From JACRIM01 sp038042195 (GTDB lineage: Bacteria; Planctomycetota; Phycisphaerae; UBA1845; UTPLA1), in contig JBBTET010000029.1 in assembly GCA_038042195.1 (NCBI GenBank), forward strand, positions 1 through 64,000: a stretch of 64,000 nucleotides of DNA, written 5' to 3'. Positions 1 through 8,952 of this stretch are shown one piece after another; within the stretch, counting starts at the first letter, position 1, and every line of letters starts with the position of its first letter. The notes beneath the pieces were generated by a model. The model was not told where the DNA came from. It saw only the letters and a list, made by a program, of their open reading frames with translations, and did no database searches. The translations under genes and the position numbers were made by a program.

Positions 1-442
1 ATTTGAAGAGGGCGCGTTCGTGGGTGGTGCGGTAGCGGAGGACGAGGTGGACTTTTTCGTTGGTGCAGGTGGCGGCGATGGCCATGTCGTAGCAGTCGTC
101 TTCATTTTGGGGATCGCCGGGGGTGTTGGCCTGCATTCGTTTTTGGGCGTAGGCCATTTGGGCGTTGTAGGCGTTTCGCATGGCGGCGGTTTCGGCTTCG
201 TCGGCGTGGAGGAGGAGCCAGCGTTTGGCGATGATTTGTTCGGCGAAGAAGTGTTCGGTGTGATCCTGGGGATCGATCTCTTGGATCATGTCGTGTCGGA
301 AGTGGATGAAGCGTTCGTGATCTTCGGGGGCGATGTAGAGTTTTCGGCGGCGGAGGCCGTGGGTGGCGGGGCGGCCCGGAGAGCGATGAGACCTGAGTCC
401 TGAGTCTTGAGGCGCGGTAGTGGGGTTGGTGGTTTCGGACAT
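1..442 (-). CDS. Conserved hypothetical protein, 3' end cut by window edge
   Basis: An open frame runs from an ATG at 442 to the window edge without a stop, 147 codons. The start is supported by an AAAGGAAA ribosome binding site about 5 bases upstream. The visible protein has a low-complexity N-terminus, then a basic segment with HGLRRRKLYIAPEDHERF, then a charged alpha-helical part (IIAKRWLLLHADEAETAA) and a Tyr/Ala-rich helix. I see no catalytic motif, signal peptide or membrane segment. I recall similar short proteins with a HGLRRRKLY motif in planctomycete genomes, with no known function. The opposite-strand frame over the same bases has Gly/Val-rich composition and is a shadow. Confidence 0.72.
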   Translation of the reverse strand, partial: MSETTNPTTAPQDSGLRSHRSPGRPATHGLRRRKLYIAPEDHERFIHFRHDMIQEIDPQDHTEHFFAEQIIAKRWLLLHADEAETAAMRNAYNAQMAYAQKRMQANTPGDPQNEDDCYDMAIAATCTNEKVHLVLRYRTTHERALFK

Positions 443-768
443 TGGGTTTCCTTTCGTAGTAGAAGGCACGTAGGCACGAAGGCACATAGGCACCCGCCGC
501 GGCGGGTAAACTGCGGGGAGGAAGGGGTTGCTTTGCAACGATGGGTCAGGTTGTCAAAGAGCAGGGGCGCGGACCGGGACCGGGTGAACGGTTCGCGCCC
601 GCCACGGCGAGGTCTTCGACGCGGGGGTTCCACACGAACGTACACCTAACTAATCTTGCTCAGCGCTTCGCAGGAGTTGTGGATTGTTGTAAAGTGTTGT
701 GCAAGAATGAGTTGAGTAGACAGCGTCGGGTGTGTTAGGGGAAACACGTCCTGCATTGCGGAGGCAGG
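443..768. other. Intergenic stretch with dispersed repeat
   Basis: No convincing gene. It lies between the divergent start at 442 and the 3' end of the gene ending at 769. It contains runs of a GGCACNNAGGCAC pattern at 464-490 followed by the repeat at 489-516. Open frames on both strands are low-complexity shadows. Confidence 0.6.
489..516. repeat. Dispersed 28-bp repeat with 16-bp palindrome (copy 1)
   Basis: The 28 bases here are identical to 5217-5244. The core is a perfect palindrome ACCCGCCGCGGCGGGT (492-507), followed by AAACTGCGG. Each copy is preceded by short iterations of GGCAC separated by A-rich triplets. Copy 2 lies in the gap between the two DUF11 genes, and a related core occurs at 2341-2354. 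Both full copies are noncoding, so I read this as a REP-like dispersed element. Confidence 0.85.
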
Positions 769-2073
769 TCATTCTTGCTGTTGTGCGGTAGAAACCAAGG
801 CTCGTGTATCGCTGTAACAATCGTGGCGGGCTTCTTCGATCAATGATTGAGGGGCGCTTCCGGATTCGACCAGTGTTTTGATCGCGGCAAATCTACACAT
901 GGCGCAAGGGGTGTGATCGACCAGCCAGAATGAGAGTTGGACACAATCCCGTTCGGGGTATTCCTCAAAAATGTCTCTCAGGCCCATGCCGATGTCGTGA
1001 GCAAGGTGATCATCCGGGTCGGCGGGGAGTGCATCTTGAATAGTCTTACCATCACCTTGCTGGTAATTGTGCTTTAAGAGCGAAAGAGTTGATCCATTGA
1101 GTTTGCCATCGGCGATCCGCTGTAGTGCCAACTCTCGAACCCGGACGTCCTTTCTTTTCTTCAACGCCAGACAGGCCAATCTCTCTATTTCGGTATCGTC
1201 GTCTCGAGTCAATTCAAGCAGGCGGTCTATCATTTCGGATAAGGATCTGCCTGAAAACATGTACAAGTATCGTTTGATGCGATCCGAGTCCAGTTCGCGT
1301 GGGAAACCCAAGGCGGCAAGCCGGAGGTCGTTCTCTGTCGCGTGATGTGCCCAAGATCGAAAGAGATAGAACAGGCTGATGCCATTTGGCTTATTCGCTG
1401 CGTCGTCGATGACGGACTTGATTTCGGGCAAGGTGAAGTCCTTCGGACTGCGGCGGTCCACCCTATGTGTTCGATATGTTCGCTGTTCGGAGGCAATCTT
1501 GGCTCGACAGGCCTGGATATTCTGACTTTGTTTCGAGGCCATTCTTATTGCATGCCGGACTTCCAAGATAGTGAGTCCTGTGACTTCATGTTTATTTCCA
1601 TAGACTGTTGGCTCAAAATCGGGGTCTCTTAACATCCGCTTGCCATTCTGCTCCATGACATGCAGCAGTCCGTCAAGGCGGTCGAGTTCAACAATTGAAT
1701 AGGAACCGATGGGGTATTTCTCGTGCTCGCATCCGTTGTCAAATCGTTTGTAAATTGCCTCACGCGCGTTTGAGTCGCCTCGCTCTGCAAAGAGGCGGGC
1801 CAGTTCAACAAGCTGGGAGGCATCCCGGTTGTCGGTTGAGGTGAGTAGCTTCTCAAAGACTTCGCTCTTGAGGAAATCGAGCCTACCGGAAAGATTGATC
1901 GCCTCAAATAAGTAATCCTCCCGTGTGCCCTCGCACTCTTGGTCATATGTGGTGTTGTGCAGGCAGGCGTAGAGAATTTCGTCGAGATAGGGCGCGGGAT
2001 CGTTTTGCAAGAGGTGCAGGATTGCGCGTCCCTGGCCTTTTTGGAGGGCCTTTCGGAATTGGTCGCGCGTCAT
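769..2073 (-). CDS. Hypothetical alpha-helical repeat (HEAT-like) protein
   Basis: A 434-residue frame starting at an ATG (2073). The protein is rich in Leu, Ala, Arg and Glu. It is made of alternating amphipathic helices, for example VELARLFAERGDSNAREAIY and a helix ending LACLALKKRKDVRVRELALQ, which looks like a HEAT/ARM-type solenoid. There is no signal peptide, membrane segment or recognisable active site. Four Cys lie in the last quarter (DCVQLSFW, TPCAMCRFA, HDCY) but do not form a standard zinc motif. HEAT-like solenoids usually act as protein-protein scaffolds, but I do not recognise a family. No strong ribosome binding site is visible. It stands alone, with the repeat-rich gap upstream. 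Confidence 0.75.
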   Translation of the reverse strand: MTRDQFRKALQKGQGRAILHLLQNDPAPYLDEILYACLHNTTYDQECEGTREDYLFEAINLSGRLDFLKSEVFEKLLTSTDNRDASQLVELARLFAERGDSNAREAIYKRFDNGCEHEKYPIGSYSIVELDRLDGLLHVMEQNGKRMLRDPDFEPTVYGNKHEVTGLTILEVRHAIRMASKQSQNIQACRAKIASEQRTYRTHRVDRRSPKDFTLPEIKSVIDDAANKPNGISLFYLFRSWAHHATENDLRLAALGFPRELDSDRIKRYLYMFSGRSLSEMIDRLLELTRDDDTEIERLACLALKKRKDVRVRELALQRIADGKLNGSTLSLLKHNYQQGDGKTIQDALPADPDDHLAHDIGMGLRDIFEEYPERDCVQLSFWLVDHTPCAMCRFAAIKTLVESGSAPQSLIEEARHDCYSDTRALVSTAQQQE

Positions 2074-2258
2074 CTTGGAGATTCCGGGCGGCCGTGATGG
2101 TTGGCTTGAGGTTCGATTGGAATCATCATGCCTGCATTATATCCAATTCAGACTGATGGTTTTGATATCGGGAGTGTTGGCGCGCGGGGCAGGACATTTG
2201 AATTGTTTACGTGGCGAGCCTTCGTCCCTTCGGGACTGAGTGTGGTGTGTTTGATGGA

Positions 2259-2278
2259 CCACGGGCTTGCGCCCGTGG
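2259..2278. repeat. Short hairpin repeat CCACGGGC-TTGC-GCCCGTGG
   Basis: Perfect 8-bp arms around a 4-base loop, noncoding on both sides. I recall this hairpin type as a common dispersed intergenic repeat in planctomycete genomes. It is followed by CACCCCTTCGGGGCGGGG-type sequence that can also pair. No run of T follows, so a terminator is unlikely. Confidence 0.6.
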
Positions 2279-2340
2279 CTACGGTCCGGCACCCCTTCGG
2301 GGCGGGGAACAGAAAAGGGGCGGTACAACGGAAGGAATTT

Positions 2341-2354
2341 CCCGCCGCGGCGGG
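2341..2354. repeat. Third copy of the CCCGCCGCGGCGGG palindrome core
   Basis: This 14-bp perfect palindrome is shared with 493-506 and 5221-5234. Here it is followed by CAGGCTCCGG instead of TAAACTGCGG, so only the core is conserved. It lies in the noncoding gap. Confidence 0.7.
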
Positions 2355-2921
2355 CAGGCTCCGGCAACTATCGTGCGCTCTGTCGAGCGGGGAATGCGGT
2401 TGGTGTGCGGGGTTGGTGCTGGGACGGTTCGCGGGATGGGATTCCCGCGGGGGTGGGTTCGAGATGAGAATCTCGCACCAGCGGTACTCGCTTGCACCAG
2501 CGGATTCCGATAAGTGCGCGGGTGTGTGGCGCGATCATAGCCTACGTTACGAGGCGTGCTTTTCGAAACTTCAATTCGTGGCTTGACTTTGATGCCGAGG
2601 GAGGTAGGTTCAGGAAGAACCCACCCTACTCGTTACTCGCTGAGGGGCCGCGCAGGTCTTGCGCGGTGGGTTTCTATCTTTAGTCGGCGCATTCTCGGAG
2701 CGAAGAAGGGGATGAGTCCGAATGGTGTCGGGCTTGATTGACGCCCGCTGTGCGCGAATGGTCTCGCGGGGGGCGTGTTGAATTGCATTCCAAGGAAGCG
2801 CGACATGCACAGGGACGTGCGACATACATCGATCACGAGTTTGCTGCACCCGACGCCGTACAGGTCAAAATCCTGTGCCACGCTTGTCCATCCCGCATGT
2901 CATTCCCGGAGGTCTTCGCAG

Positions 2922-5192
2922 ATGAGACGGACTATCACGCTCACCGCTTCGTTTATTGTTCTCTCACTCGCCGCACTCGCCGGTTGCCGTGAGTCCATGC
3001 CGCATGCGCCGACGTGGCCCGCCACCGGGGATGAAATCAAGACCCATCCGAAGCCACCCGAGGGCGGCTACTACAGTGATTGGGATCCGTTTGCCGGGTC
3101 CATTGAATTGACGCCGATGGATGACGTGAACCCCGTCAAGACGCAGCACGTCCTCATCGCCACGGTCCGCGACAAGCAGGGGCAGCCGCTGCCGAACCGC
3201 CGGATTGAGTGGATCATCTCGGATGGCAGCGTGGGCGACATCGTGGAGGTCGACGAGAGCGGCTTCCGCGCCAGCCGTGGAATGAAGATCACGAATCACT
3301 TCGCCGTCTCGCATACGAATAATTACGTCCACACGATTACGCGCGGTGATGACGACCCGTCGAACGATTTGCACCTCGAAGTTGGCCAGACGTGGTGCGT
3401 CATCACGTCGCCATTGGAAGGCGAGACGTACATCACCGCCTATTGCCCGGCCATCTTCGACTGGAGCAAGCACAAGGTCTTCGCGGTGAAGCATTGGTAC
3501 GACGTGCGCTGGGAGTGGCCGCCGCCCGCGGTGAACCCGACCGGCACGCCGCACGAACTGATCACGCGCGTTTTCAATCGATCGGACGACACGCCGCTGA
3601 CCAATTGGGTGGTGAACTACAAACTGCTCGACGGCCCGGCCGGCAAGTTCGACAACGGCGGCGCGGAGACGATTTCCGTGCGCACGGATGGCGCGGGCGT
3701 GGCACGTGCCACGCTGAATCAGGTCGATCCGGCGGCCGGCATGAATCACATTCAGGTTGATCTGATCCGCCCCGACAACGACCACTGCTGCAAGCCCGGC
3801 GGCCACATCGCCACGGGGCAGACGACGAAGGAGTGGCTCGCGCCGAGTATTGGAATTGAGAAGGATGCGCCACCGACGGCGCTGCTTGGCGAATCGTTTG
3901 CGTATTCGATCGTGGTGACGAATCCGTCTCCGGTTGATGCGACGCAGCTTGTCGTGACTGATCCGTTGCCGGCGGGCATCGAGCTTGTCTCCACGAATCC
4001 CAAGGCGGAGAGCAAGGACGGCGTGTTGTCGTGGCAGTTTGACCGGCTCTCGGCGCGACGCAAGAAAACGATTCAGGTGGCCGTGAAGGCGATGAAGAAG
4101 GGGCGATATACAAACTGCGCTGACGTGGCTGCGGCAATGGGCCTGGCAGCGCGCGACTGCGCCGATACGGAAGTCATTGAGCCGCACATCACGGTTGAGT
4201 TGCAGTGCGTGGGTGAGGCGATTGTTTGTGACAATCTGCCGTACACGCTGCGCGTGGCCAATTGCGGCGATGCACCAGCCCGCAACGTGATGGTGACGGC
4301 GGACTTGCCGCCGGGCCTTACGACTGAAGCGGGACAGACGAAGCTGACGTTTAACGCAGGCCTGCTTGAAGCCGGTGCGTCGAAGAAGGCAACGTTTAAC
4401 GTCAAGGCGAGCGGTTCGGGGACTTACACCGTGACGGCCGCCGCGAATGCGGATGGCGGGTTGCATGCCCAGGCCCAGTGCCAGACGCGTGTCACGCAGC
4501 CTGTGCTGGTTGTCACCAAGACCGGACCGGAGAATCGATATCTCGGTCGGCCGGCAAATTACCAAATCACCGTTGCCAACAGCGGCGATGCTCCGGCTCG
4601 TAATACCGTGCTCACCGATACGATCCCGCCGGGCATGAAGTTCATCAGCTCCTCCGATGGCGCGGCCCCGAACGCCGGCAAGCTCACGTGGAACTTTGGC
4701 ACGCTGGCCCCGCAGGCCTCGCGCACTGTGAACGTGACGTTGCAGGCGGTGGGCATCGGTTCGATGCACAATACGGCGACGGCCTCGGCTTATTGCTCGG
4801 AGGCGGCGGCGTCGAGCGTCACGAATGTGCAGGGTATTCCGGCCGTGCTGCTGGAAGTCGTGGACTTGAATGACCCCATCGAAGTGGGCCAGAACCTTGT
4901 CTATGAAATCAAAGTCACGAATCAAGGCTCGGCGGATGGTACGAACATCGTGCTGACCTGCGGACTTCCGGGCGAGCTTCAGTTTGTCTCGGCTGAGGGG
5001 CCGAGTCGAAGTGCGGGCGCAGGGCAGACGGTCTCATTTGAACCGGTGCCGAGCCTGTCGCCGGGCGGTGTGGTGACGTATCGCATCACTGTGAAGGCCC
5101 TTCGCGCGGGCGACGTTCGTTTCCGTGCGACGATGAAGACGGATCAGACGACGACGGTGGTCGAGGAAACTGAGAGCACGCACCTTTATTGA
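2922..5192 (+). CDS. DUF11-repeat envelope lipoprotein (OmcB-like)
   Basis: The frame opens further upstream, but the ATG at 2922 has a GGAGG site 9 bases before it and gives a good lipoprotein signal: a basic start, a hydrophobic core and LAALAGC with the lipid Cys at residue 22. The mature protein (756 residues in all) has an Ig-like Big-1-type segment early on (around 50-100, VRDKQGQPLPNRRIEW). Four DUF11 repeats follow from about 309 to the end, each with the pattern YxIxVTNxGxAxAxNxxxxDxLPxG. Paired Cys residues occur (RYTNCADV, RDCADTEV, VANCGDAP). DUF11 domains occur in chlamydial OmcB and planctomycete surface proteins, so an outer-envelope structural role is likely. The next gene is a paralogue with the same four repeats and the same VEETESTH ending. 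Confidence 0.88.
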   Translation: MRRTITLTASFIVLSLAALAGCRESMPHAPTWPATGDEIKTHPKPPEGGYYSDWDPFAGSIELTPMDDVNPVKTQHVLIATVRDKQGQPLPNRRIEWIISDGSVGDIVEVDESGFRASRGMKITNHFAVSHTNNYVHTITRGDDDPSNDLHLEVGQTWCVITSPLEGETYITAYCPAIFDWSKHKVFAVKHWYDVRWEWPPPAVNPTGTPHELITRVFNRSDDTPLTNWVVNYKLLDGPAGKFDNGGAETISVRTDGAGVARATLNQVDPAAGMNHIQVDLIRPDNDHCCKPGGHIATGQTTKEWLAPSIGIEKDAPPTALLGESFAYSIVVTNPSPVDATQLVVTDPLPAGIELVSTNPKAESKDGVLSWQFDRLSARRKKTIQVAVKAMKKGRYTNCADVAAAMGLAARDCADTEVIEPHITVELQCVGEAIVCDNLPYTLRVANCGDAPARNVMVTADLPPGLTTEAGQTKLTFNAGLLEAGASKKATFNVKASGSGTYTVTAAANADGGLHAQAQCQTRVTQPVLVVTKTGPENRYLGRPANYQITVANSGDAPARNTVLTDTIPPGMKFISSSDGAAPNAGKLTWNFGTLAPQASRTVNVTLQAVGIGSMHNTATASAYCSEAAASSVTNVQGIPAVLLEVVDLNDPIEVGQNLVYEIKVTNQGSADGTNIVLTCGLPGELQFVSAEGPSRSAGAGQTVSFEPVPSLSPGGVVTYRITVKALRAGDVRFRATMKTDQTTTVVEETESTHLY

Positions 5193-5216
5193 GGCGCACA
5201 GGCACAAAGGCACTGA

Positions 5217-5244
5217 GGCACCCGCCGCGGCGGGTAAACTGCGG
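5217..5244. repeat. Dispersed 28-bp repeat with 16-bp palindrome (copy 2)
   Basis: Identical over 28 bases to 489-516, with the same preceding GGCACAAAGGCACTGAGGCAC-type iterations. It sits in the 69-base gap between the two DUF11 genes, ending 17 bases before the second ATG. It is therefore probably transcribed and could form a GC-rich hairpin near the second ribosome binding site. Confidence 0.85.
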
Positions 5245-5261
5245 CACAGAGGGTATTTGTA

Positions 5262-6977
5262 ATGAGACAGCGACTGACATGGATGATGGTTCTGGTGCTG
5301 CCGGTGCTGGCTGTATCGCTGAATCGTGCCGGGGCGCAGGAGAATGCTCGCGTGCGTGGGGCGTCGACACCGATGACGCCTGTCAACCATGAGCCGGTCA
5401 TGCCGCGCGTGGACGATGGCGACATGATGCTCGTCGCCGACGCATCGGACAAAGCCCCGAAGAACTCCAAAGACTCGACGGGCACGAAAACGAAGCCGGC
5501 GACGCGCGCTCCGTCCGGCGGTTCACATGCAGGCCATGATGGTTCCATGCAAGCGATGCACGGCGCTGGACAGACTGATAGTCGGTCCCATATGGGCAAG
5601 ATGCCCGGACTCACGCAGCTTTACTTCCCCTCCGGCGACCGCAGCGCCAGTGCAGTCCTCCTCGAACGACAAGGCCCCGCCGAAGTACGTCGCGGCGAGC
5701 CGTTCACTTATGAAATCAAGATCACCAACATGACCGGCCTGACACTTGCGGAGGTGCGCCTTGTTGAACATATCTCCGACGGCTTTGAGCTTAAGGGGAC
5801 GAACCCCGATGGCGGCGCGGCCCCGAATCTGAAGTGGTCGTGGGACCGTCTCAGCCCGCGCGAGACCAAGACCGTGTCCATCAGCGGCAGTGCCAAGATG
5901 GCGGGGCAGATTCAATCTTGCGCCGACATCACGTTTCGCACGGACATCTGCTCGACGATCAAAGTCGTGGAGCCGGTTCTGCAACTGGCCATCACGCTCC
6001 CGCCCGAAGTGATTCTCTGCGATCCGATTCCAATGACGATTGTCGTGCGCAATGCCGGGTCGGGCGTGGCACGGAATGTTCGCATTACGGCGTCGTTGCC
6101 GTCGGGCCTGACGACGGATGCCCCACTGACGTTTGCCGTTGGCGATCTTGCCGCTGGTCAGATGCGCGAAGTATCCGGGACACTCAAAGCAGCGATGAAA
6201 GGCTCGTTCTCTGTGACGGGCAATGCCATTGAAGACGGCGGCCTCTCCGCGGATGCGTCGGCGACGGTGCTCGTCACCAAGCCGGAACTTGCGTTGACCA
6301 AGACCGGCCCCGAGACGCGCTATATCGGCCGCCCCGCGAAATACGAAATTACCGTCACCAACAATGGCGATGCTCCGGCGAATGATTGCATCCTTACTGA
6401 CGACCTTCCCGCCGGCACACAACTGATCGAAACGACGGCAGGCGGCTCCATCATGGGCAGTCGGGTGGCGTGGAAGCTGGGCACGATTGCCCCCGGCGCA
6501 TCCGGCACGGTGAGTGTCTCATTGAAGCCGATCGTCAAGGGCGTGGTGAAGAACACGGTGGAGGCGAAGGCGTTTTGTGCGGAGGCCGTGGCGGAATCGA
6601 CGACGAAGATCATGGGCATTCCCGCGATCCTGCTGGAAGTGCTGGACGTGGAGGACCCCATCGAGATCGGTGCGAACACGACGTATGAGATCGTGGTGAC
6701 GAATCAAGGCTCAGCCGAGGGGACAAACATCGCGGTCGTGGCGACGCTGCCCGAGGAGTTGGAGTTTGTGTCGGCGGTCGGTCCGACGTCGTTCGCGGAA
6801 AACGAGAAAACGATCACCTTTGCCTCGCTGGCCAAACTGCCGGAGCGCACCAAGGCGACGTATCGCGTGACGGTCAAGGGCAAGGATGCCGGCGACGTTC
6901 GCTTCAAGATCAGCATGATCAGCGATCAGTCGAAGGTGCCGGTTGAAGAGACCGAGAGCACGCACGTTTACAAATAG
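5262..6977 (+). CDS. DUF11-repeat exported protein with His/Met-rich linker
   Basis: A 571-residue protein. The ATG at 5262 has GAGGG about 9 bases upstream. The N-terminus is a classical signal peptide, cleaved probably after AGA near residue 25. Residues about 87-116 form a Gly/His/Met-rich linker (SHAGHDGSMQAMHGAG, then SHMGKMP) that looks metal-binding. From about 130 there are four DUF11 repeats that match those of the upstream lipoprotein one for one, including LTKTGPETRYIGRPAKYEIT against VTKTGPENRYLGRPANYQIT. Cys pairs are partly conserved (CADITFRTDIC). It is secreted, probably cell-wall or outer-membrane associated. The pair arose by tandem duplication, but this copy lacks the lipobox and the Big-1 segment. 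Confidence 0.88.
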   Translation: MRQRLTWMMVLVLPVLAVSLNRAGAQENARVRGASTPMTPVNHEPVMPRVDDGDMMLVADASDKAPKNSKDSTGTKTKPATRAPSGGSHAGHDGSMQAMHGAGQTDSRSHMGKMPGLTQLYFPSGDRSASAVLLERQGPAEVRRGEPFTYEIKITNMTGLTLAEVRLVEHISDGFELKGTNPDGGAAPNLKWSWDRLSPRETKTVSISGSAKMAGQIQSCADITFRTDICSTIKVVEPVLQLAITLPPEVILCDPIPMTIVVRNAGSGVARNVRITASLPSGLTTDAPLTFAVGDLAAGQMREVSGTLKAAMKGSFSVTGNAIEDGGLSADASATVLVTKPELALTKTGPETRYIGRPAKYEITVTNNGDAPANDCILTDDLPAGTQLIETTAGGSIMGSRVAWKLGTIAPGASGTVSVSLKPIVKGVVKNTVEAKAFCAEAVAESTTKIMGIPAILLEVLDVEDPIEIGANTTYEIVVTNQGSAEGTNIAVVATLPEELEFVSAVGPTSFAENEKTITFASLAKLPERTKATYRVTVKGKDAGDVRFKISMISDQSKVPVEETESTHVYK

Positions 6978-7216
6978 CGCGATGATTCGTCATCCGTGGT
7001 GCCGTCTTTCCGGCGCGCAGACTTCGCTGTGGCATTCCAGTTTTCTTGGCATTCTTGGTCCCCCCCGATTGCCTCATACCTAATCCAAACACAAGACTTT
7101 TTCATCTCATTAGGCAGTTGAATGCCTGCGCCGAACTGTTGCTAACTTGTTACAAGACATTAAGTTACGGTGCCTTTTCCTAGCACTTTACCTGTATCAC
7201 ATCCTCCCTTACTCTG

Positions 7217-7243
7217 TCTAATTGAGACTGAGTCTCAATTAGA
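7217..7243. promoter_or_regulatory. 27-bp perfect palindrome, Fur-like operator candidate
   Basis: Two 13-bp arms, TCTAATTGAGACT and AGTCTCAATTAGA, flank a single central G. The palindrome ends 12 bases before the ATG at 7256 and touches the GAGGGAG ribosome binding site. The TTGAGACnnnGTCTCAA core resembles Fur-family operators (TGAGAATnATTCTCA type). The two genes downstream are a CbiX-like chelatase and a PepSY membrane protein, both often metal-regulated. That a Fur-family repressor binds here is inference. Confidence 0.75.
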
Positions 7244-7255
7244 GGGAGACTGGAT

Positions 7256-8203
7256 ATGCGATCTCTGGCCGTTCCGACAGCCGTATTGTCCATGTTGTTG
7301 AGTGCGCTCGTGCTCGCTGCACACCGATACGAACCTGAACACCAGGGCGAATCGCCCTCCACCTTAAAGAAGATCGGGGTCTTGCTGGTTAATCATGGGT
7401 CCCGATCCAGCACCTGGCGGCAGGCCCTTCTCGATCTCGAAAGAGAGGTGACAGAACCCCTCCGCAGAGGCGGAATCGTGAAGGAGGTGCGAACCGCCTT
7501 TATGGAATACACGGAGCCGTCCATCGCCACACAACTTAAGGCGTTTGACGCCTCTGGATACACCGACGTCATCATCGTCCCGCTTTTCCTGACCGTCAGC
7601 ACTCATTCCTTTGACGACATTCCCACCATCATTGGAGCGAAAGAAGACGCACACTCCCTCGAGGCTCTAAAACTTGAAAAGATTGAGCGATACACGCCAC
7701 GAGCCAGGGTCAGGATTACTCCGCTTCTCGATTTTACCAGCGTGCTTCAGGAGAATGTACTCAACAGGGTCAAGAAACTCTCCCGGCGTCCGAGCGAGGA
7801 AGGGCTGGTTCTGATCGCCTATGGTGATCAAACGTATTCCCAGGAGTGGAGTGATCTGCTGAAAAAAGTGGCGGACTTTGTCAAGCACAATACCGGAATC
7901 ACGGACTACTCCTACGGTTGGTGCGGTCATGTCGCGCGGTACAGTCCGGACGCAACGACCGCGGCCATACGGGAGGTGCTCACGACCAAGACCACCGCGA
8001 TTGTGATTCCCGTGCTGGTGGCGCGCGACGAGATGTTTCAGGTGCAGATCATTGCTGATGGGATAAACAAGATTCCAGACGCAAAGAGCAAGGTGCGCTA
8101 TCGACCGGACGCCATCCTCCCGGACGCCCACATCGAGCGCTGGGTCATACAGATTGCAAGCACCTACGCAGACAAGGCTCATCATGGAATCGCAATGGAC
8201 TGA
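7256..8203 (+). CDS. Exported CbiX/SirB-like sirohydrochlorin chelatase homologue
   Basis: A 315-residue protein, ATG at 7256 after GAGGGAG. It starts with a hydrophobic stretch (residues about 4-22, LAVPTAVLSMLLSALVLAA), a likely signal peptide or anchor. The chelatase fold follows. The first half has VLLVNHGSRSSTW, the CbiX/SirB motif with the metal-site His, then VIIVPLFLTVSTHSFDDIP. The second half has LIAYGDQTYSQEW in the equivalent place. Family members insert Co or Fe into sirohydrochlorin in the cytoplasm, so an exported form may instead bind or deliver metal. It is followed two bases later by the PepSY gene, forming an operon under the palindrome at 7217-7243. Confidence 0.82.
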   Translation: MRSLAVPTAVLSMLLSALVLAAHRYEPEHQGESPSTLKKIGVLLVNHGSRSSTWRQALLDLEREVTEPLRRGGIVKEVRTAFMEYTEPSIATQLKAFDASGYTDVIIVPLFLTVSTHSFDDIPTIIGAKEDAHSLEALKLEKIERYTPRARVRITPLLDFTSVLQENVLNRVKKLSRRPSEEGLVLIAYGDQTYSQEWSDLLKKVADFVKHNTGITDYSYGWCGHVARYSPDATTAAIREVLTTKTTAIVIPVLVARDEMFQVQIIADGINKIPDAKSKVRYRPDAILPDAHIERWVIQIASTYADKAHHGIAMD

Positions 8204-8205
8204 TC

Positions 8206-8775
8206 ATGGGCATGTGGCAACTTGGAAATTTCAGGAGCCTGAACGCCGCAGCCCATCGCGACGTGGGTTATTTCTGTTCTGCCTTGATTATTACCTACTG
8301 CGTGTCCGGCGTGGCGCTGAATCACAAAGATGACTGGAACCCCGACTTTGTAATCACCAGGGTTCCAATCCGTCTCGACCGGACGTACAGCACGGCCGAG
8401 ATCGACGACAAGGCCATTGCAGCATTTGGGAGGCTTGTGGGCGAACGGGATTATAAAGTTTACGATTCTCCGGTTGAGGGGCAGGTCAAGATCTACTATG
8501 ACAATGCCTCACTTCATCTCCATCTGACCACCGCGCAGGGGGTCTATGAAAGGGTATCGAAGCGCGCCCTGTTCTATCAAAGCAACGTGTTGCATCGTAA
8601 CAGCGTTGCTGGTTGGCGATGGGCGTCTGACGTATTTGCCATTGGGCTTGTCTTGATCAACGTGACGGGTCTTTTCGTTCTTAGAGGCAAACAGGGGATT
8701 TCAGGCCGCGGCAAATGGCTGATTGCCATCGGGCTGGCACCTCCATTGATCGTGCTTGCCATCCAGGGGTTGTGA
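8206..8775 (+). CDS. PepSY-associated transmembrane protein
   Basis: A 189-residue membrane protein starting at the ATG at 8206, two bases after the chelatase stop. It has an N-terminal membrane helix (about 20-38, VGYFCSALIITYCVSGVALN) with His just before and after it, and a soluble loop with a PepSY-like beta segment (DYKVYDSPVEGQVKIYYDNA). Two C-terminal helices follow (about 145-164 and 170-188). HRDVGY, ALNH and VLHRN supply conserved-looking His residues, as in the PepSY-TM family linked to iron-siderophore reduction. Together with the metal-type operator this suggests a small metal acquisition operon in the inner membrane. The reductase role is inferred. Confidence 0.75.
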   Translation: MGMWQLGNFRSLNAAAHRDVGYFCSALIITYCVSGVALNHKDDWNPDFVITRVPIRLDRTYSTAEIDDKAIAAFGRLVGERDYKVYDSPVEGQVKIYYDNASLHLHLTTAQGVYERVSKRALFYQSNVLHRNSVAGWRWASDVFAIGLVLINVTGLFVLRGKQGISGRGKWLIAIGLAPPLIVLAIQGL

Positions 8776-8952
8776 ACACGAGCGCATCGGGGATCGCGGC
8801 GCACGAATTCAGGCCGGGCCAGTGTCCGTCGGGCGACTTCTCCGTGAACAGGGTCATTGATCGTCCCGCACTCTCAGCTATCGTCGTCGTACCGACGGCC
8901 CACTGACCCTACGCGCATTTATCTTTTTGCTCGCTTAGACTTACATTTACGC

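Larger units (their letters stand above)
2074..2921. other. Long repeat-rich intergenic region
   Basis: About 850 bases without a supported gene. Frames on both strands are Arg/Pro/Gly-rich and overlap each other. It holds several short hairpins: GTCCCTTCGGGAC near 2224, the stem at 2259-2278, CCCGCCGCGGCGGG at 2341-2354, and a pair AACCCACC (2618 region) and GGTGGGTT (2665 region) about 40 bases apart. It resembles a zone where dispersed repeats have accumulated in front of the DUF11 genes. The promoter for the DUF11 gene at 2922 must lie near its right end, but I could not pick it. Confidence 0.6.

Noticed and set aside
2964..4925. A 653-residue minus-strand frame opposite the DUF11 gene
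   Set aside because: Arg/His/Ile-rich shadow of a GC-rich gene; the plus frame has a lipobox, ribosome binding site and clear repeats.
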